DNA of 64,000 bases from an uncultured Clostridia bacterium (lineage in GTDB: Bacteria > Bacillota > Clostridia > Oscillospirales > Ruminococcaceae): NCBI GenBank assembly GCA_944388075.1, contig CALXHI010000037.1, forward strand, positions 17,363-81,362, in the 5' to 3' direction. The notes beneath the pieces are model-generated. The model saw only the letters and a list, made by a program, of their open reading frames with translations. It did not search any database and had not been told where the DNA came from. This document shows, piece after piece, positions 36,571 through 45,749 of this stretch. The position numbers and the translations under genes were made by a program. Every line of letters starts with the position of its first letter. The first letter of the stretch is position 1.

Positions 36571-37175
36571 CTGGCACTCTCCTTTTCCGATATCGGCTCG
36601 GCATCCTTCGTGACAAATACCGCAAACGGCGGGCATCCGGTGCGGTTCGGGAACTGGCATTGCAAGACCGTATAATACCGACTGTCCAGACTGCGCAAAA
36701 ATGCAAGCAGGGCATCTCGTTCCGTGAAGCCGTTTGCACCGCCATAGTAGACACAGAGCGACAATGCCCCACCCACTTTCAGCAGCCGCAGACCGGCATC
36801 CAATGCCGCAATGCTCGATTCGGCAAGGGTAAAGATTTCGTGATTGCCCTTCGGCAGCCAACCGAAATTGAATACGATGCAGGAAACCGTTCCGGCTTCG
36901 GCATACTGTTCGAGATTGGCATGGCTGTCGAGATGCAGCTCGGCACGATAGCCTGCCTGTGCAAGCCGTTCAGCCGTGCTGTCAAGGGCTTCCTGCTGGA
37001 TATCAAATGCCAAAACGTTGCCGCTTTCCCCAACCAATTCGCAGAGCAAAACCGTATCGAACCCCCGTCCTGCCGTTGCATCGATGCAAAGATCGCCGGA
37101 CTGTACATGCCGCCGCAGAAAATCATGCGACAAGTCCAATACGCCCAGCTGCCGCTTTCCCTTTTGCTTTGTCAT
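36567..37175 (-). CDS. mnmM: tRNA methyltransferase MnmM-like (YtqB family)
   Basis: 202-residue class I SAM methyltransferase. SAM-binding loop DATAGRGFDT near 33, then FDIQQEAL near 58, and the family-specific NFGWLPKGNHE near 103. The size and blocks match YtqB, which has been shown in Bacillus to complete mnm5s2U synthesis in tRNA. It overlaps both neighbours by 4 bp in a tight four-gene minus-strand operon ending with the small membrane protein. Confidence 0.85.
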   Translation of the reverse strand: MTKQKGKRQLGVLDLSHDFLRRHVQSGDLCIDATAGRGFDTVLLCELVGESGNVLAFDIQQEALDSTAERLAQAGYRAELHLDSHANLEQYAEAGTVSCIVFNFGWLPKGNHEIFTLAESSIAALDAGLRLLKVGGALSLCVYYGGANGFTERDALLAFLRSLDSRYYTVLQCQFPNRTGCPPFAVFVTKDAEPISEKESAR

Positions 37176-37882
37176 ACATAAAACACCTTTCGATCATCGA
37201 GCCGCAAACAGGCAAGCCGACCTCCGGCTTCTGGAAAGACTGCACCGCAGTCGATGTTGATATAGTCCTCGGAGAAAAACACCTCCGCACGTTCCGCATT
37301 CGGCGCATAGAACATCGTCGGCGTATGCCCGAATACCATCTTGCGATCAGAATAGAACCGCTCATGGGGTTCCGGCCGTGCAAACAAAAACGCATCAAAC
37401 GGATACTTCTCCAACGGACACTCGGGTACAAAATTCTCAATGCCGCTGTGCGTCAATACATAGCGTTCCCCGTTCACTTCCACCTCATCATAGAGCATGA
37501 ATTCCCGCAAATAATCGAGCACCGCTTCCCGTTGCTCGGCAGACAATGCCAGATATTGCTTGATCGTTACCGTACCGCCATTGTGCATCCAGTCATGATA
37601 GATGGCACGGCCATCCTCTGTATAGAAAGACAGGATATTCTCAAGCGTTGCCTCTGCCGGCAAGCCGTTAATGCAGGGCAGCATCATCGCCTCATGATTG
37701 CCCAATAACGGGTAAACATTAGAACGATACATGCAATCCTGCAACAGCGGAATCGGCTCATCGCCTCGATCGATCAAATCGCCGAGCAGGTAGAGGTCAT
37801 CCGCATCCGTAAACGAAATCCGTTCGAGCATCTGCTTGAATTTTCGATAACATCCATGGAGGTCACTCATGACATAAATCAT
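37172..37882 (-). CDS. Metallophosphoesterase (PPP/Ap4A-hydrolase-like)
   Basis: 236 residues with the full phosphoesterase set: DLHGCYRKF near 7, GDLIDRGDEP near 34, LLGNHEAM near 59 and LTHSG near 143, plus FGHTPT near 185. The RGDE/GNHE blocks resemble the serine/threonine phosphatase and bis(5'-nucleosyl)-tetraphosphatase (ApaH/PrpE) group more than the YfcE group. Cytosolic. Overlaps mnmM by 4 bp and follows rsmE by 12 bp. Confidence 0.85.
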   Translation of the reverse strand: MIYVMSDLHGCYRKFKQMLERISFTDADDLYLLGDLIDRGDEPIPLLQDCMYRSNVYPLLGNHEAMMLPCINGLPAEATLENILSFYTEDGRAIYHDWMHNGGTVTIKQYLALSAEQREAVLDYLREFMLYDEVEVNGERYVLTHSGIENFVPECPLEKYPFDAFLFARPEPHERFYSDRKMVFGHTPTMFYAPNAERAEVFFSEDYINIDCGAVFPEAGGRLACLRLDDRKVFYV

Positions 37883-37894
37883 CGGTTTCTCCTT

Positions 37895-38623
37895 TCACGC
37901 ATCGAAATTGCCCGTATGGAACATCAGAATCGACAATGCCGCAAGCGGTGCGGTTTCACAACGCAAAATCCGCTTACCCAGCCAAACGGGTTGTACCCCT
38001 TGTTCCCGCAGCTGTGCAATTTCCTCCGGATCAAAGCCACCCTCGCTGCCAATCATCACCGCATAGGATTTGGCATCTCGGCGCACTGCCGAGAACGAGC
38101 ATCCGCCACAGGATTCCTCATAGAGTACAATCGGTACCTCTGCCTCCTGCATCCGCTTTGCCGCATCGGCAAATTTCAGCAGCGGTGTGATCGTGGGAAT
38201 GATACCCCGTCCGGACTGCTGTGCAGCAGCTTGCGCAATCTTTTGCAGACGTGGCAGTTTTTTTTGAAATTCTGTTTGACTCATGCGGGCAATGCAGCGG
38301 CGTGTCAGAACCGGTACAATCTCCGTCACACCCAGCTCTATGCTTTTCTGGATAATTTGCTCGAGCTTATCCGATTTCGGCAATGCCTGATACAGCGTCA
38401 CACGAATGCTCGGCTCGGTACAGCAGGGTGCAGAATCGAGAATGTTCAGCATGACCGTATCACTGCTGATGGACGCAATCTCGCATTCGTAATCCACACC
38501 GCAGGCACATATCGTCAGCACTTCCCCCGGCCGCATTCGCAGCGCATAGCCGATATGCCGGCAGTGTTCCCCCCTCAAATAGGGCTTATCCGGCGAAAAC
38601 CCGTCATCAAAAAATCTTGGCAT
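37895..38623 (-). CDS. rsmE: 16S rRNA m3U1498 methyltransferase RsmE
   Basis: 242-residue SPOUT-class enzyme that methylates U1498 of 16S rRNA. The N-terminal PUA-like domain (1-70) starts PRFF. SPOUT motifs follow: LPKSDKLEQIIQKSIELGV near 80, MIGSEGGFDPEEI near 190 and LGKRILRCETAPLAAL near 217, which forms the knot. First gene of a four-gene operon, with AAAAGGGGGG as ribosome-binding site and a good promoter upstream. Confidence 0.95.
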   Translation of the reverse strand: MPRFFDDGFSPDKPYLRGEHCRHIGYALRMRPGEVLTICACGVDYECEIASISSDTVMLNILDSAPCCTEPSIRVTLYQALPKSDKLEQIIQKSIELGVTEIVPVLTRRCIARMSQTEFQKKLPRLQKIAQAAAQQSGRGIIPTITPLLKFADAAKRMQEAEVPIVLYEESCGGCSFSAVRRDAKSYAVMIGSEGGFDPEEIAQLREQGVQPVWLGKRILRCETAPLAALSILMFHTGNFDA

Positions 38624-38677
38624 ATTGGATTCTCCCCCTTTTTTTATGATTCGTCACAATGTCTGTTTTCCCCTATC

Positions 38678-38706
38678 AGTATAACACAATTCGCCGGGAA
38701 TTGCAA
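38678..38706 (-). promoter_or_regulatory. Promoter of the rsmE operon
   Basis: Minus-strand TTGCAA (38701-38706), 17-bp spacer, TATACT (38678-38683). Confidence 0.75.
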
Positions 38707-38811
38707 GACATATACCAGTATGCAGCAAGCAAACGATATCCCATGCGACCGGCATACCGAAGCTTCGACAATCTTCTCATCCGTATCTGTGGAAAAATGC
38801 GGGTGAAACGA

Positions 38812-39027
38812 TTGACAAAACGAAGATTTTGAGGTATACTATAGGCGATACCGTGCCGTAAAAACGGCATTTTCGGGTGAAAACGCAAGATGAAACAAGA
38901 ACTTTCTCTGTATGTTGAAAGCTTTGGCGATATCCATACAAAGCACCCGTCAAACTGTCTGCGGCATACGGAACAATTGGGGGTCTTTATGACCCGGACT
39001 GTCAAAACGAAAGGAAACCTGATACCT
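38812..39027 (+). promoter_or_regulatory. alaS promoter and 5' leader with two hairpins
   Basis: TTGACA (38812-38817), 17-bp spacer, TATACT (38835-38840). The leader of about 180 bases contains TGCCGT-AAAA-ACGGCA followed by TTTTC at 38854-38873, a terminator-like hairpin very close to the expected transcription start. A second hairpin, GGGTC-TTTAT-GACCC (38981-38995), lies nearer the start codon. No T-box sequence (GGTGGNACCGCG) is present. An in-frame upstream ATG at 38890 would extend alaS by 46 residues that do not look like AlaRS. Confidence 0.6.
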
Positions 39028-41664
39028 ATGAAATGGACCGGTTTGAATGACCTGCGTGAACAATATCTCGCTTTCTTTGAAAGCAAGCAGCATACCCGTA
39101 TGGACAGCTCCTCTCTGATTCCGAAGGGCGATAACAGCTTGCTGCTGATCAACTCCGGCATGGCACCACTGAAGAAATACTTCCTCGGTCAGGCAGTTCC
39201 GCCGAATGTGCGTATGACCACCTGCCAGAAGTGCATCCGCACCCCCGACATCGAGCGTGTTGGTAAGACCTCCCGCCACGGGACTTTCTTCGAGATGCTT
39301 GGCAACTTCTCCTTCGGTGACTATTTCAAGCAGGAAGCGATTGCTTGGGCATGGGAGTTTTTGACGAAGGTGCTGGAAATTCCGGCAAGCCGCCTTTGGA
39401 TCACCATCTTTGAAAGCGATGATGAAGCAGAGCAGATCTGGGAACAGGAAATCGGTATCCCCCATGATCGCATCATCCGTCTGGGCAAAGCCGATAACTT
39501 CTGGGAGCACGGCTCCGGTCCTTGCGGTCCTTGTTCGGAAATTCACTTTGACCGCGGCGACAGCTATGGCCCGTTCGTGAGCTTTGAGCAGGCAAGCGAT
39601 AACGACCGCATCATCGAAATCTGGAATTTGGTGTTCTCCCAATTCGACAGCGACGGTAAGGGCAACTACACCGAGATGAAAAACAAGAACATCGATACCG
39701 GCATGGGTTTGGAGCGTTTGGCATGCGTCATGCAGGGCGTGGACAACCTTTTTGAGGTCGATACCATCCAGAATATCATGAAGCATATCAGCCGCATTGC
39801 CAATGTGCGCTACCACGACAACGAGAAAACCGATATCTCGCTCCGTGTCATCACCGACCATGTGCGTTCGACGGTCTTTATGGTCGGTGACGGCATTACC
39901 CCTGCCAACGAGGGCAGAGGCTATGTGCTGAAGCGTTTGCTGCGCCGTGCGGCTCGTCACGGCAGACTGCTCGGTATCCGTGAGCCGTTCCTGTATCAGG
40001 TTGCGGAAACCGTCATTCAGGAAAGCTGCGGCGCCTATCCGGAACTCAAAGAAAAGCAGGATCTGATTACCCAAATCATCCGTCATGAGGAAGAGAGCTT
40101 TGCCCGTACCGTTGATCGTGGCACGGAAATGCTCAATGCCGCCATCGAAGCTTGCAAAAAGCACGGCGAAACCGTCCTGTCGGGCAAAGACGCATTCTTG
40201 CTGAGCGATACCTACGGTTTCCCGATTGACCTGACCATCGAGATGGCAGGCGAGCAGGGCTTGACTGTCGATGAGGACGGATTCCATGCCTGCATGGACG
40301 AGCAGAAGAAGCGTGCCCGTGCCGACCGTCTGTCCAAGGTCAAGACCTCTTGGGGCGGCGAGCTGAATATCCCGAAGGGGACGGCACAGACCGTGTTCAC
40401 CGGCTATACTACGCTTGAGGGCGATGCGGAAATCCTTGCCATTCTCGTAAACGGCGAACCCGTGCAGACCGTAGAAGCCGGACAGGATGCCATTATCGTA
40501 CTGTCGGAAACCCCGTTCTATGCAGAGAGCGGCGGTCAGGTCGGCGATCAGGGTGAACTCCGTGGGGATGGCGTCTTTGCGGTTGCCGATACCCAAAAGG
40601 GCGGCGATGGCTGCTACATCCATGTCGGTACGCTCGAGGAAGGTGCGCTCAAGGTTGGCGATACCGTTACGGCGGCTGTTGACGCAGAACGCCGTCATGC
40701 GATTATGCGCAACCATACCGCAGCCCACCTGCTGCAATCGGCACTGCGTAAGGTACTGGGTGACCATGTCCATCAGGCAGGTCAGCTGGTCAATGCCGAG
40801 CGTTGCCGGTTCGACTTCTCTCACTTCTCCGGCATGAGTGCCGAGGAATTGCAAACGGTCGAAGCTATCCTCAATGCGGAAATTCTCGCCGCATTGCCCG
40901 TCACCACCGAAGAAATGTCGATTGATGCGGCAAAGAAGATCGGTGCGATGGCTCTGTTCGGCGAAAAATATGGTGATGTGGTGCGTGTTGTGCGATCCGG
41001 CAGCGATTCCATCGAGTTTTGCGGCGGTACGCATGTGTCCAATACCGCACAGCTCGGTCTGTGCAAGATTATCTCCGAAAGCTCCGTGGCAGCCGGTGTG
41101 CGCCGTATCGAATTGGCAACGGGTGCTCATGTCCTCGAACTGCTCCATACGGCAGAGGATATGATTGCACGTTCCGCCAAGGCACTCAAGCTGAACAACA
41201 TCACCGAACTGCCCGACCGCTGTGTGGCACTGTCCAACGAATTGCGAGAGCAGGCAAAGGAAATCGAACGTCTGAACCAGAGGATGGCAGGTAGTCAGCT
41301 TGACACCATCTTTGCCGATGCACAGGAAATCGATGGCATTAAGGTCGTATCGGCGATGTTCTCCGATGTCAAGCCCGATTCGCTGCGCGTGATGGGTGAC
41401 AAGATTCGTGACCGGGAAGCCAATGTCATTGCCCTGCTCGCCGGCGTCAACGGCGAAAGCGGCAACTTCTACTGCATCTGCTCGAAGCAGGCCGTCGTAC
41501 AGGGTGCCCATGCCGGACGCATTATTCAGCGCATTGCCCCGATTACCGGTGGCAAGGGCGGCGGCAGACCGGATTCTGCCATGGGCGGCATCGGCAAGAG
41601 TTATATGGTCGATGAGGCATTGGGTATGCTGCCAAGCGTCGTTGCCGAATTGCTGAATCCCTGA
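39028..41664 (+). CDS. alaS: Alanyl-tRNA synthetase
   Basis: 878-residue class II enzyme with its editing domain. The catalytic core begins LREQYLAFFESKQHTRM; further blocks are NSGMAPLKKYF, GTFFEMLGNFSFGDYF and GSGPCGPCSEI. The editing site HTAAHLLQSAL (HxxxH) lies near 565 and CGGTHVSNTAQLG near 665, together the zinc-binding set. The C-Ala domain ends with GGKGGGRPDSAMGG. The start ATG at 39028 matches the known N-terminus (MKWTGLNDLR). First gene of a nine-gene plus-strand run. Confidence 0.97.
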   Translation: MKWTGLNDLREQYLAFFESKQHTRMDSSSLIPKGDNSLLLINSGMAPLKKYFLGQAVPPNVRMTTCQKCIRTPDIERVGKTSRHGTFFEMLGNFSFGDYFKQEAIAWAWEFLTKVLEIPASRLWITIFESDDEAEQIWEQEIGIPHDRIIRLGKADNFWEHGSGPCGPCSEIHFDRGDSYGPFVSFEQASDNDRIIEIWNLVFSQFDSDGKGNYTEMKNKNIDTGMGLERLACVMQGVDNLFEVDTIQNIMKHISRIANVRYHDNEKTDISLRVITDHVRSTVFMVGDGITPANEGRGYVLKRLLRRAARHGRLLGIREPFLYQVAETVIQESCGAYPELKEKQDLITQIIRHEEESFARTVDRGTEMLNAAIEACKKHGETVLSGKDAFLLSDTYGFPIDLTIEMAGEQGLTVDEDGFHACMDEQKKRARADRLSKVKTSWGGELNIPKGTAQTVFTGYTTLEGDAEILAILVNGEPVQTVEAGQDAIIVLSETPFYAESGGQVGDQGELRGDGVFAVADTQKGGDGCYIHVGTLEEGALKVGDTVTAAVDAERRHAIMRNHTAAHLLQSALRKVLGDHVHQAGQLVNAERCRFDFSHFSGMSAEELQTVEAILNAEILAALPVTTEEMSIDAAKKIGAMALFGEKYGDVVRVVRSGSDSIEFCGGTHVSNTAQLGLCKIISESSVAAGVRRIELATGAHVLELLHTAEDMIARSAKALKLNNITELPDRCVALSNELREQAKEIERLNQRMAGSQLDTIFADAQEIDGIKVVSAMFSDVKPDSLRVMGDKIRDREANVIALLAGVNGESGNFYCICSKQAVVQGAHAGRIIQRIAPITGGKGGGRPDSAMGGIGKSYMVDEALGMLPSVVAELLNP

Positions 41665-41703
41665 GCGAACCCAAATATACAACAGCAAAGGAGGTCAAAT
41701 GCC

Positions 41704-42147
41704 ATGCGTGTAAAAATTCGAGCGGCACAGCCGAGTGATGCCAAAGCCATTTCCAAACTCATTCGAGAGGAACTCGCAACCCCCGTTTCCGCTTCGGATA
41801 CCGCACAGAAACTGGCACAACTCTGTGTCAGTCCCCGACACCGTATCTTTGTAGCGGATGTCGACACGGTTGTCGTCGGATTTCTGCACGCATGCGATTT
41901 TGACTCCATTTTGATGGTGCAGCAGATGAAATACATCACCGCTATGGCGGTCGGCACATCCTATCGGCGCATCGGCATCGGTACGACACTCATGCACCGT
42001 GCGGAACGATGGGCTGCCGAGAGCGGTGCTGCCGGTGTGCGTCTGGACATCGAGCAGGATTCCGAGATCGCACACGCATTTCTGCGCAAATGCGGCTATA
42101 CCGTTGACCAAAGCCAAATGCGATATCAAAAACAATTCAATGTGTAA
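41704..42147 (+). CDS. GNAT-family N-acetyltransferase
   Basis: 147-residue single-domain acetyltransferase. Motif A appears as ITAMAVGTSYRRIGIGTTLMHRAERWA near 80-105 (acetyl-CoA pyrophosphate loop), followed by the ALDxxxxN-like C-terminal strands with AHAFLRKCGYTV. The partner substrate is unknown. AAAGGAGG lies 8 bases before the ATG. 39 bp after alaS and 13 bp before the HIT gene. Confidence 0.88.
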   Translation: MRVKIRAAQPSDAKAISKLIREELATPVSASDTAQKLAQLCVSPRHRIFVADVDTVVVGFLHACDFDSILMVQQMKYITAMAVGTSYRRIGIGTTLMHRAERWAAESGAAGVRLDIEQDSEIAHAFLRKCGYTVDQSQMRYQKQFNV

Positions 42148-42160
42148 AGGAGCGTTCCCT

Positions 42161-42508
42161 ATGGACTGCCTGTTTTGCAAAATCATTGCCGGAGCAATTC
42201 CGAGCACAAAGATCTACGAAGACGAATTCGTGTATGCCTTTCAGGATATCAACCCAATTGCGCCGCTGCACTACCTCTTTATCCCGAAGCAGCATATTTC
42301 CGGCGCATCTGCCATTACTGCGGAAAATGCTGAGATTGTCGGCAAGATTTTCACAGCGATTGCCAAGGTCGCTGCCGAAGAGAAACTCGACAGCGGTTTC
42401 CGTGTCATCACGAATTGCGGTGCGGATGCCGGTCAAACCGTTCCCCATCTGCACTTCCATCTGCTGGCAGGCATCGAAATGGGTTGGTCTGCAAACAGCG
42501 GTGTGTAA
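42161..42508 (+). CDS. HIT-family (HINT-type) nucleotide-binding protein
   Basis: 115 residues. N-terminal MDCLFCKIIAGAIPS with CxxC (C3, C6) and the histidine triad HLHFH (H96, H98, H100), typical of HINT purine-nucleoside phosphoramidase-type proteins. The frame is open upstream over GNAT, but the ATG at 42161 has AAAGGAG. Probably hydrolyses adenylated or phosphoramidate metabolites, such as lysyl- or alanyl-AMP; that link to alaS is inference. Confidence 0.93.
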   Translation: MDCLFCKIIAGAIPSTKIYEDEFVYAFQDINPIAPLHYLFIPKQHISGASAITAENAEIVGKIFTAIAKVAAEEKLDSGFRVITNCGADAGQTVPHLHFHLLAGIEMGWSANSGV

Positions 42509-42526
42509 ATCGCTGCGTCATACGGC

Positions 42527-44653
42527 ATGAACGCCGATCACGCAAAGCATTCAAACAAAGCCGACAGTGGTGTTTGTATCCGAGGCGTGGAATATTTCAC
42601 GTTTGCGTGGATCGCGGGACTGCTGCTGGCTTTTGTTTCATCTGATTGGGCATTCCGGCTGCCGCTTTTGCTTGGCATTTGGGCAGGCGGTCTGACGGGC
42701 TTATGCCTGATGAAACTGCTGCACCGCAAGACGCTCTTGCTTTGTACGCTTGCAGCGATACTGGCAACCGGGGCATGGTTTGGCTATGAACGAAACATTC
42801 TGCGCCCGTTGGAAGCGTTGGATGGTCAGCGTTTGCTGTGCAGTGGGACGGTCAAGCAAATTCGTGTGCTGGACAACGACCGCATTCGCTATACGCTCTC
42901 CATGCGCATAAACGGCATTCCGACGACCGTCGATTGGTATATCAGTGACATTGCCGGTATCGAGATTGGGGACGAAGTAACCCTTGATGCCGAATTTACT
43001 CGTATCGAATCCGACTATCGCTATCAATCGCTCAGCGGTTCGATTGGCAACGGCAAAATTCTGCGTATCTATGACAGCACGCTCTGCGACCATCGACCGG
43101 ATACCGGCTTTTCGCTGCGGCGCACCTTGCACGACTACCGCCAATCCATCACGCAAATCATTCGGGAGACATTGCCCGTAGAAGAAGCAGGTCTGTTGCT
43201 GGGGATGCTGTTCGGCGAAAAGCAGGCTCTCTCCGAAACGGTGACAACCGCACTCTTTCACACCGGGATCGGGCATATCACATCGGTATCGGGTCTGCAT
43301 TTGGTCTTTTTCTGCACCCTGCTCGGACTCATCCTCAATCGCTTTCATCTACCGCCAAAAGCGATGTTTGCGGCGACATTCTGCAGCATTCTCATCTTTT
43401 CCCTGATGGTAGACAGCTCTGTTGCGGTCTATCGTTCCGGCTTAATGCTGCTGTTGGCAGCAGCCGCACCGCTGTTTGGTCGCTATCCGGATACCCTGCG
43501 TTCGCTTTGCTGGGCAATGCTGATCTGTACAGTCTTCACGCCCTATGTCATCGTATCGGCATCGTTTTGGCTGTCGGTATCTGGTGTGTTCGGCATTGGC
43601 ATTGCAGCACCTTGGATAACCCGGCATCTGCCCAAACGCCTGCGCTCGTTTGCCTCGCTCTGCTGCGTTTCCATCGCTGTATTTCCGGCATCGATCGTAC
43701 TTTGCGGCGAATCCTCGCTCCTGTCGCCCATCGGCAATTTGATCTTGCTGCCGTTGAGCGTTGGAGCATTGTATATCGGGCTGCTCGTGGTCTGCACCGG
43801 CGGATTGACCGCATTCCTGCTGCCGATTGCCGGCTTGCTCTGCCGCCTGACAACCGAACTTGCGGTATGGATGGCAAAGCTGCCCTTTGCGTTTTTGACG
43901 ATCTCCTCCGCACAGATGCAGGCGTTTGTGGTATTGGCAGCAGGCTGTGTATTGCTGGTCGCATGGAAAACCAAACGCCAAGCCCCGACCGCTGTCATGG
44001 CTGCCGTCTTGACTGGTATGCTGGCAATCGGTCTGTTTCTCGAATCACGGCAGAATGCGTCAAGATTGCAGATTGCCGTTCTGGGTACAGAAACACAATC
44101 CACCGTTGTCCTCACCGCTGACCGTCACACTTGGGTCATTGACCTGACCGATGCGGCAAAGAATGCGGAATATGTCAGCCAATATCTCGAAGACTACGGC
44201 ATTCGTCACATCGATGGCTTGACGCTGTCCGGCGGCAGAGCAGCGGCAGCTTATCAGGAACTGCTGCAAACCGTCGAGGTGCAAGAGATTTGGATGCCGG
44301 AGGACGTAGTTTGGCGGGATGATATGCAGCTATTCGGGCAAACACCGCAGAAACTGACTGCGGAACAAACTGTCAGTGTCGGCAATGCCTTGCTGACCCT
44401 TGATATGGAGCGGCATCGGATTCAATGGCAGGGCTATGATGTCATCTTGCTCGACCATGCCTGCGAAGCGTCTGTCGAAGCACTGATAGTTCTGCGATAT
44501 GGCGGAGAACCTGCCGTGAGCGATACCTGTGGTATTTGGATTGTCCCTGCCGTAGATGCCGCAAAGCTCGATGCACAATCCTATGCCGGCAGCAATTACC
44601 TGCTGACCGTTTGGCCCGATGGTCGCATTCGGGTCACAGATTTGGAATCTTGA
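42527..44653 (+). CDS. comEC: ComEC/Rec2-like competence membrane protein with degenerate C-terminal domain
   Basis: 708 residues. Two N-terminal membrane helices and an OB-like DUF4131 domain (about 30-170), then the competence domain with LLLGMLFGEK and HTGIGHITSVSGLHLVFF near 225-270 and about eight helices. The C-terminal 170 residues occupy the place of the metallo-beta-lactamase domain, but the HxHxDH metal motif of active ComEC nucleases is absent (DGLTLSGGRAAA instead). It would therefore form the DNA channel without the C-terminal nuclease. The ribosome-binding site is weak. Confidence 0.88.
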   Translation: MNADHAKHSNKADSGVCIRGVEYFTFAWIAGLLLAFVSSDWAFRLPLLLGIWAGGLTGLCLMKLLHRKTLLLCTLAAILATGAWFGYERNILRPLEALDGQRLLCSGTVKQIRVLDNDRIRYTLSMRINGIPTTVDWYISDIAGIEIGDEVTLDAEFTRIESDYRYQSLSGSIGNGKILRIYDSTLCDHRPDTGFSLRRTLHDYRQSITQIIRETLPVEEAGLLLGMLFGEKQALSETVTTALFHTGIGHITSVSGLHLVFFCTLLGLILNRFHLPPKAMFAATFCSILIFSLMVDSSVAVYRSGLMLLLAAAAPLFGRYPDTLRSLCWAMLICTVFTPYVIVSASFWLSVSGVFGIGIAAPWITRHLPKRLRSFASLCCVSIAVFPASIVLCGESSLLSPIGNLILLPLSVGALYIGLLVVCTGGLTAFLLPIAGLLCRLTTELAVWMAKLPFAFLTISSAQMQAFVVLAAGCVLLVAWKTKRQAPTAVMAAVLTGMLAIGLFLESRQNASRLQIAVLGTETQSTVVLTADRHTWVIDLTDAAKNAEYVSQYLEDYGIRHIDGLTLSGGRAAAAYQELLQTVEVQEIWMPEDVVWRDDMQLFGQTPQKLTAEQTVSVGNALLTLDMERHRIQWQGYDVILLDHACEASVEALIVLRYGGEPAVSDTCGIWIVPAVDAAKLDAQSYAGSNYLLTVWPDGRIRVTDLES

Positions 44654-44666
44654 AGGAGAGAGTCGA

Positions 44667-45749
44667 ATGCCAAAGCAAACATCCACCGAAACCTTTCGCA
44701 TGCTGACGGGCGAACATCCGCCGAAATGCGCCTATCTCTGCGGTGAGGACGGTGCCGCTGTTGCACAGCTTGAGCAGCGCATCATCAAAAAGCTGACCGG
44801 CGGCGATGTGCTTGCCTATACCGTTTTTGATGGGCGTGATTTGGATTTGGAACGTCTGGCAGAATCCAGTGCATTCTGTTCGATGTTCCAGCCTGTTAAT
44901 CTGCTGATCATTCGAGATTTGGATGCCGATCTGCTCCCTCCATCCGCTATGAATACGCTGATGGAAATTCTCGAAGGGCTGGGCGATCGGGTACTGCTCC
45001 TGATCGTCATTCGCTCCTTGAACGACTATACCATCAAACGAGGTGAGCCGGTATTCGCCCCGAAGGTGCAAACACTGGTGCGCTATATCGAGAAAAACGG
45101 AGTGCTGTGTATCTGCGAGAAAAAAAGCCCCCAGCAAATCGGCAAGCAGATTCAAGAGCGTGCTAAACGCCATGGCTGTGAGATTGCACCGGCAGATGCA
45201 GAGGAGTTGGCAAACCGCTGTCTGTGTGATTCGATACTTGTCCATACGGAGCTGGACAAGCTGATGGCGTGTGCCGATGGTAGTACCATTACGCCGGACA
45301 TGATCGATGCGCTCACCGCACCGCAGCTCGAAAGCGATGCCTTTCAGCTGGCACGAGCGGTTGCCAACCGCAATCGCACCGGTGCGTTGCAAGCACTTGC
45401 TGTTCTGACAGCACGGAGTGAAGATTCCAAAACAATTTTGGGACTCCTCGCCATCCTCAGCGGCACATTCACCGATTTGTATCGTGCCAAAGCCGCACAG
45501 GAAGCAGCCAAACAGGCAAGCGATTTGATACTGGATTTTGGATATCCGAAAAATCGGGAGTTTGCTGTTCGCAATGCACTGCAAAGCTGCCGCAGTATAA
45601 CCATGCCACAATTGCGTACCTGCATTCAGATTCTGAGAGAAACCGACCGTGCCTGTAAATCTAGCCGCACCCCACCGAAATTGCTGCTCGAACAGGCCAT
45701 TGTGCGCATGCTCCATGTGCAGAAAGATGGCTCGGAGGTTTTGCGATGA
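44667..45749 (+). CDS. holA: DNA polymerase III subunit delta
   Basis: 360-residue clamp-loader subunit that opens the beta sliding clamp. N-terminal AAA-like domain with YLCGEDGAAVAQLEQRI near 22, DLEIIRDLDADLL-type strand near 95 (here LLIIRDLDADLLPPS) and the conserved C-terminal collar region with DRACKSSRTPPKLLLEQAIVRM. It follows comEC by 13 bp, a very common pairing in Firmicutes, and overlaps the next gene by 4 bp. Confidence 0.93.
   Translation: MPKQTSTETFRMLTGEHPPKCAYLCGEDGAAVAQLEQRIIKKLTGGDVLAYTVFDGRDLDLERLAESSAFCSMFQPVNLLIIRDLDADLLPPSAMNTLMEILEGLGDRVLLLIVIRSLNDYTIKRGEPVFAPKVQTLVRYIEKNGVLCICEKKSPQQIGKQIQERAKRHGCEIAPADAEELANRCLCDSILVHTELDKLMACADGSTITPDMIDALTAPQLESDAFQLARAVANRNRTGALQALAVLTARSEDSKTILGLLAILSGTFTDLYRAKAAQEAAKQASDLILDFGYPKNREFAVRNALQSCRSITMPQLRTCIQILRETDRACKSSRTPPKLLLEQAIVRMLHVQKDGSEVLR

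Noticed and set aside
38950..41688. 912-codon open frame on the minus strand opposite alaS
   Set aside because: It is the antisense shadow of a strongly conserved alaS; no ribosome-binding site, no known domain. Long antisense frames here follow from the codon bias.
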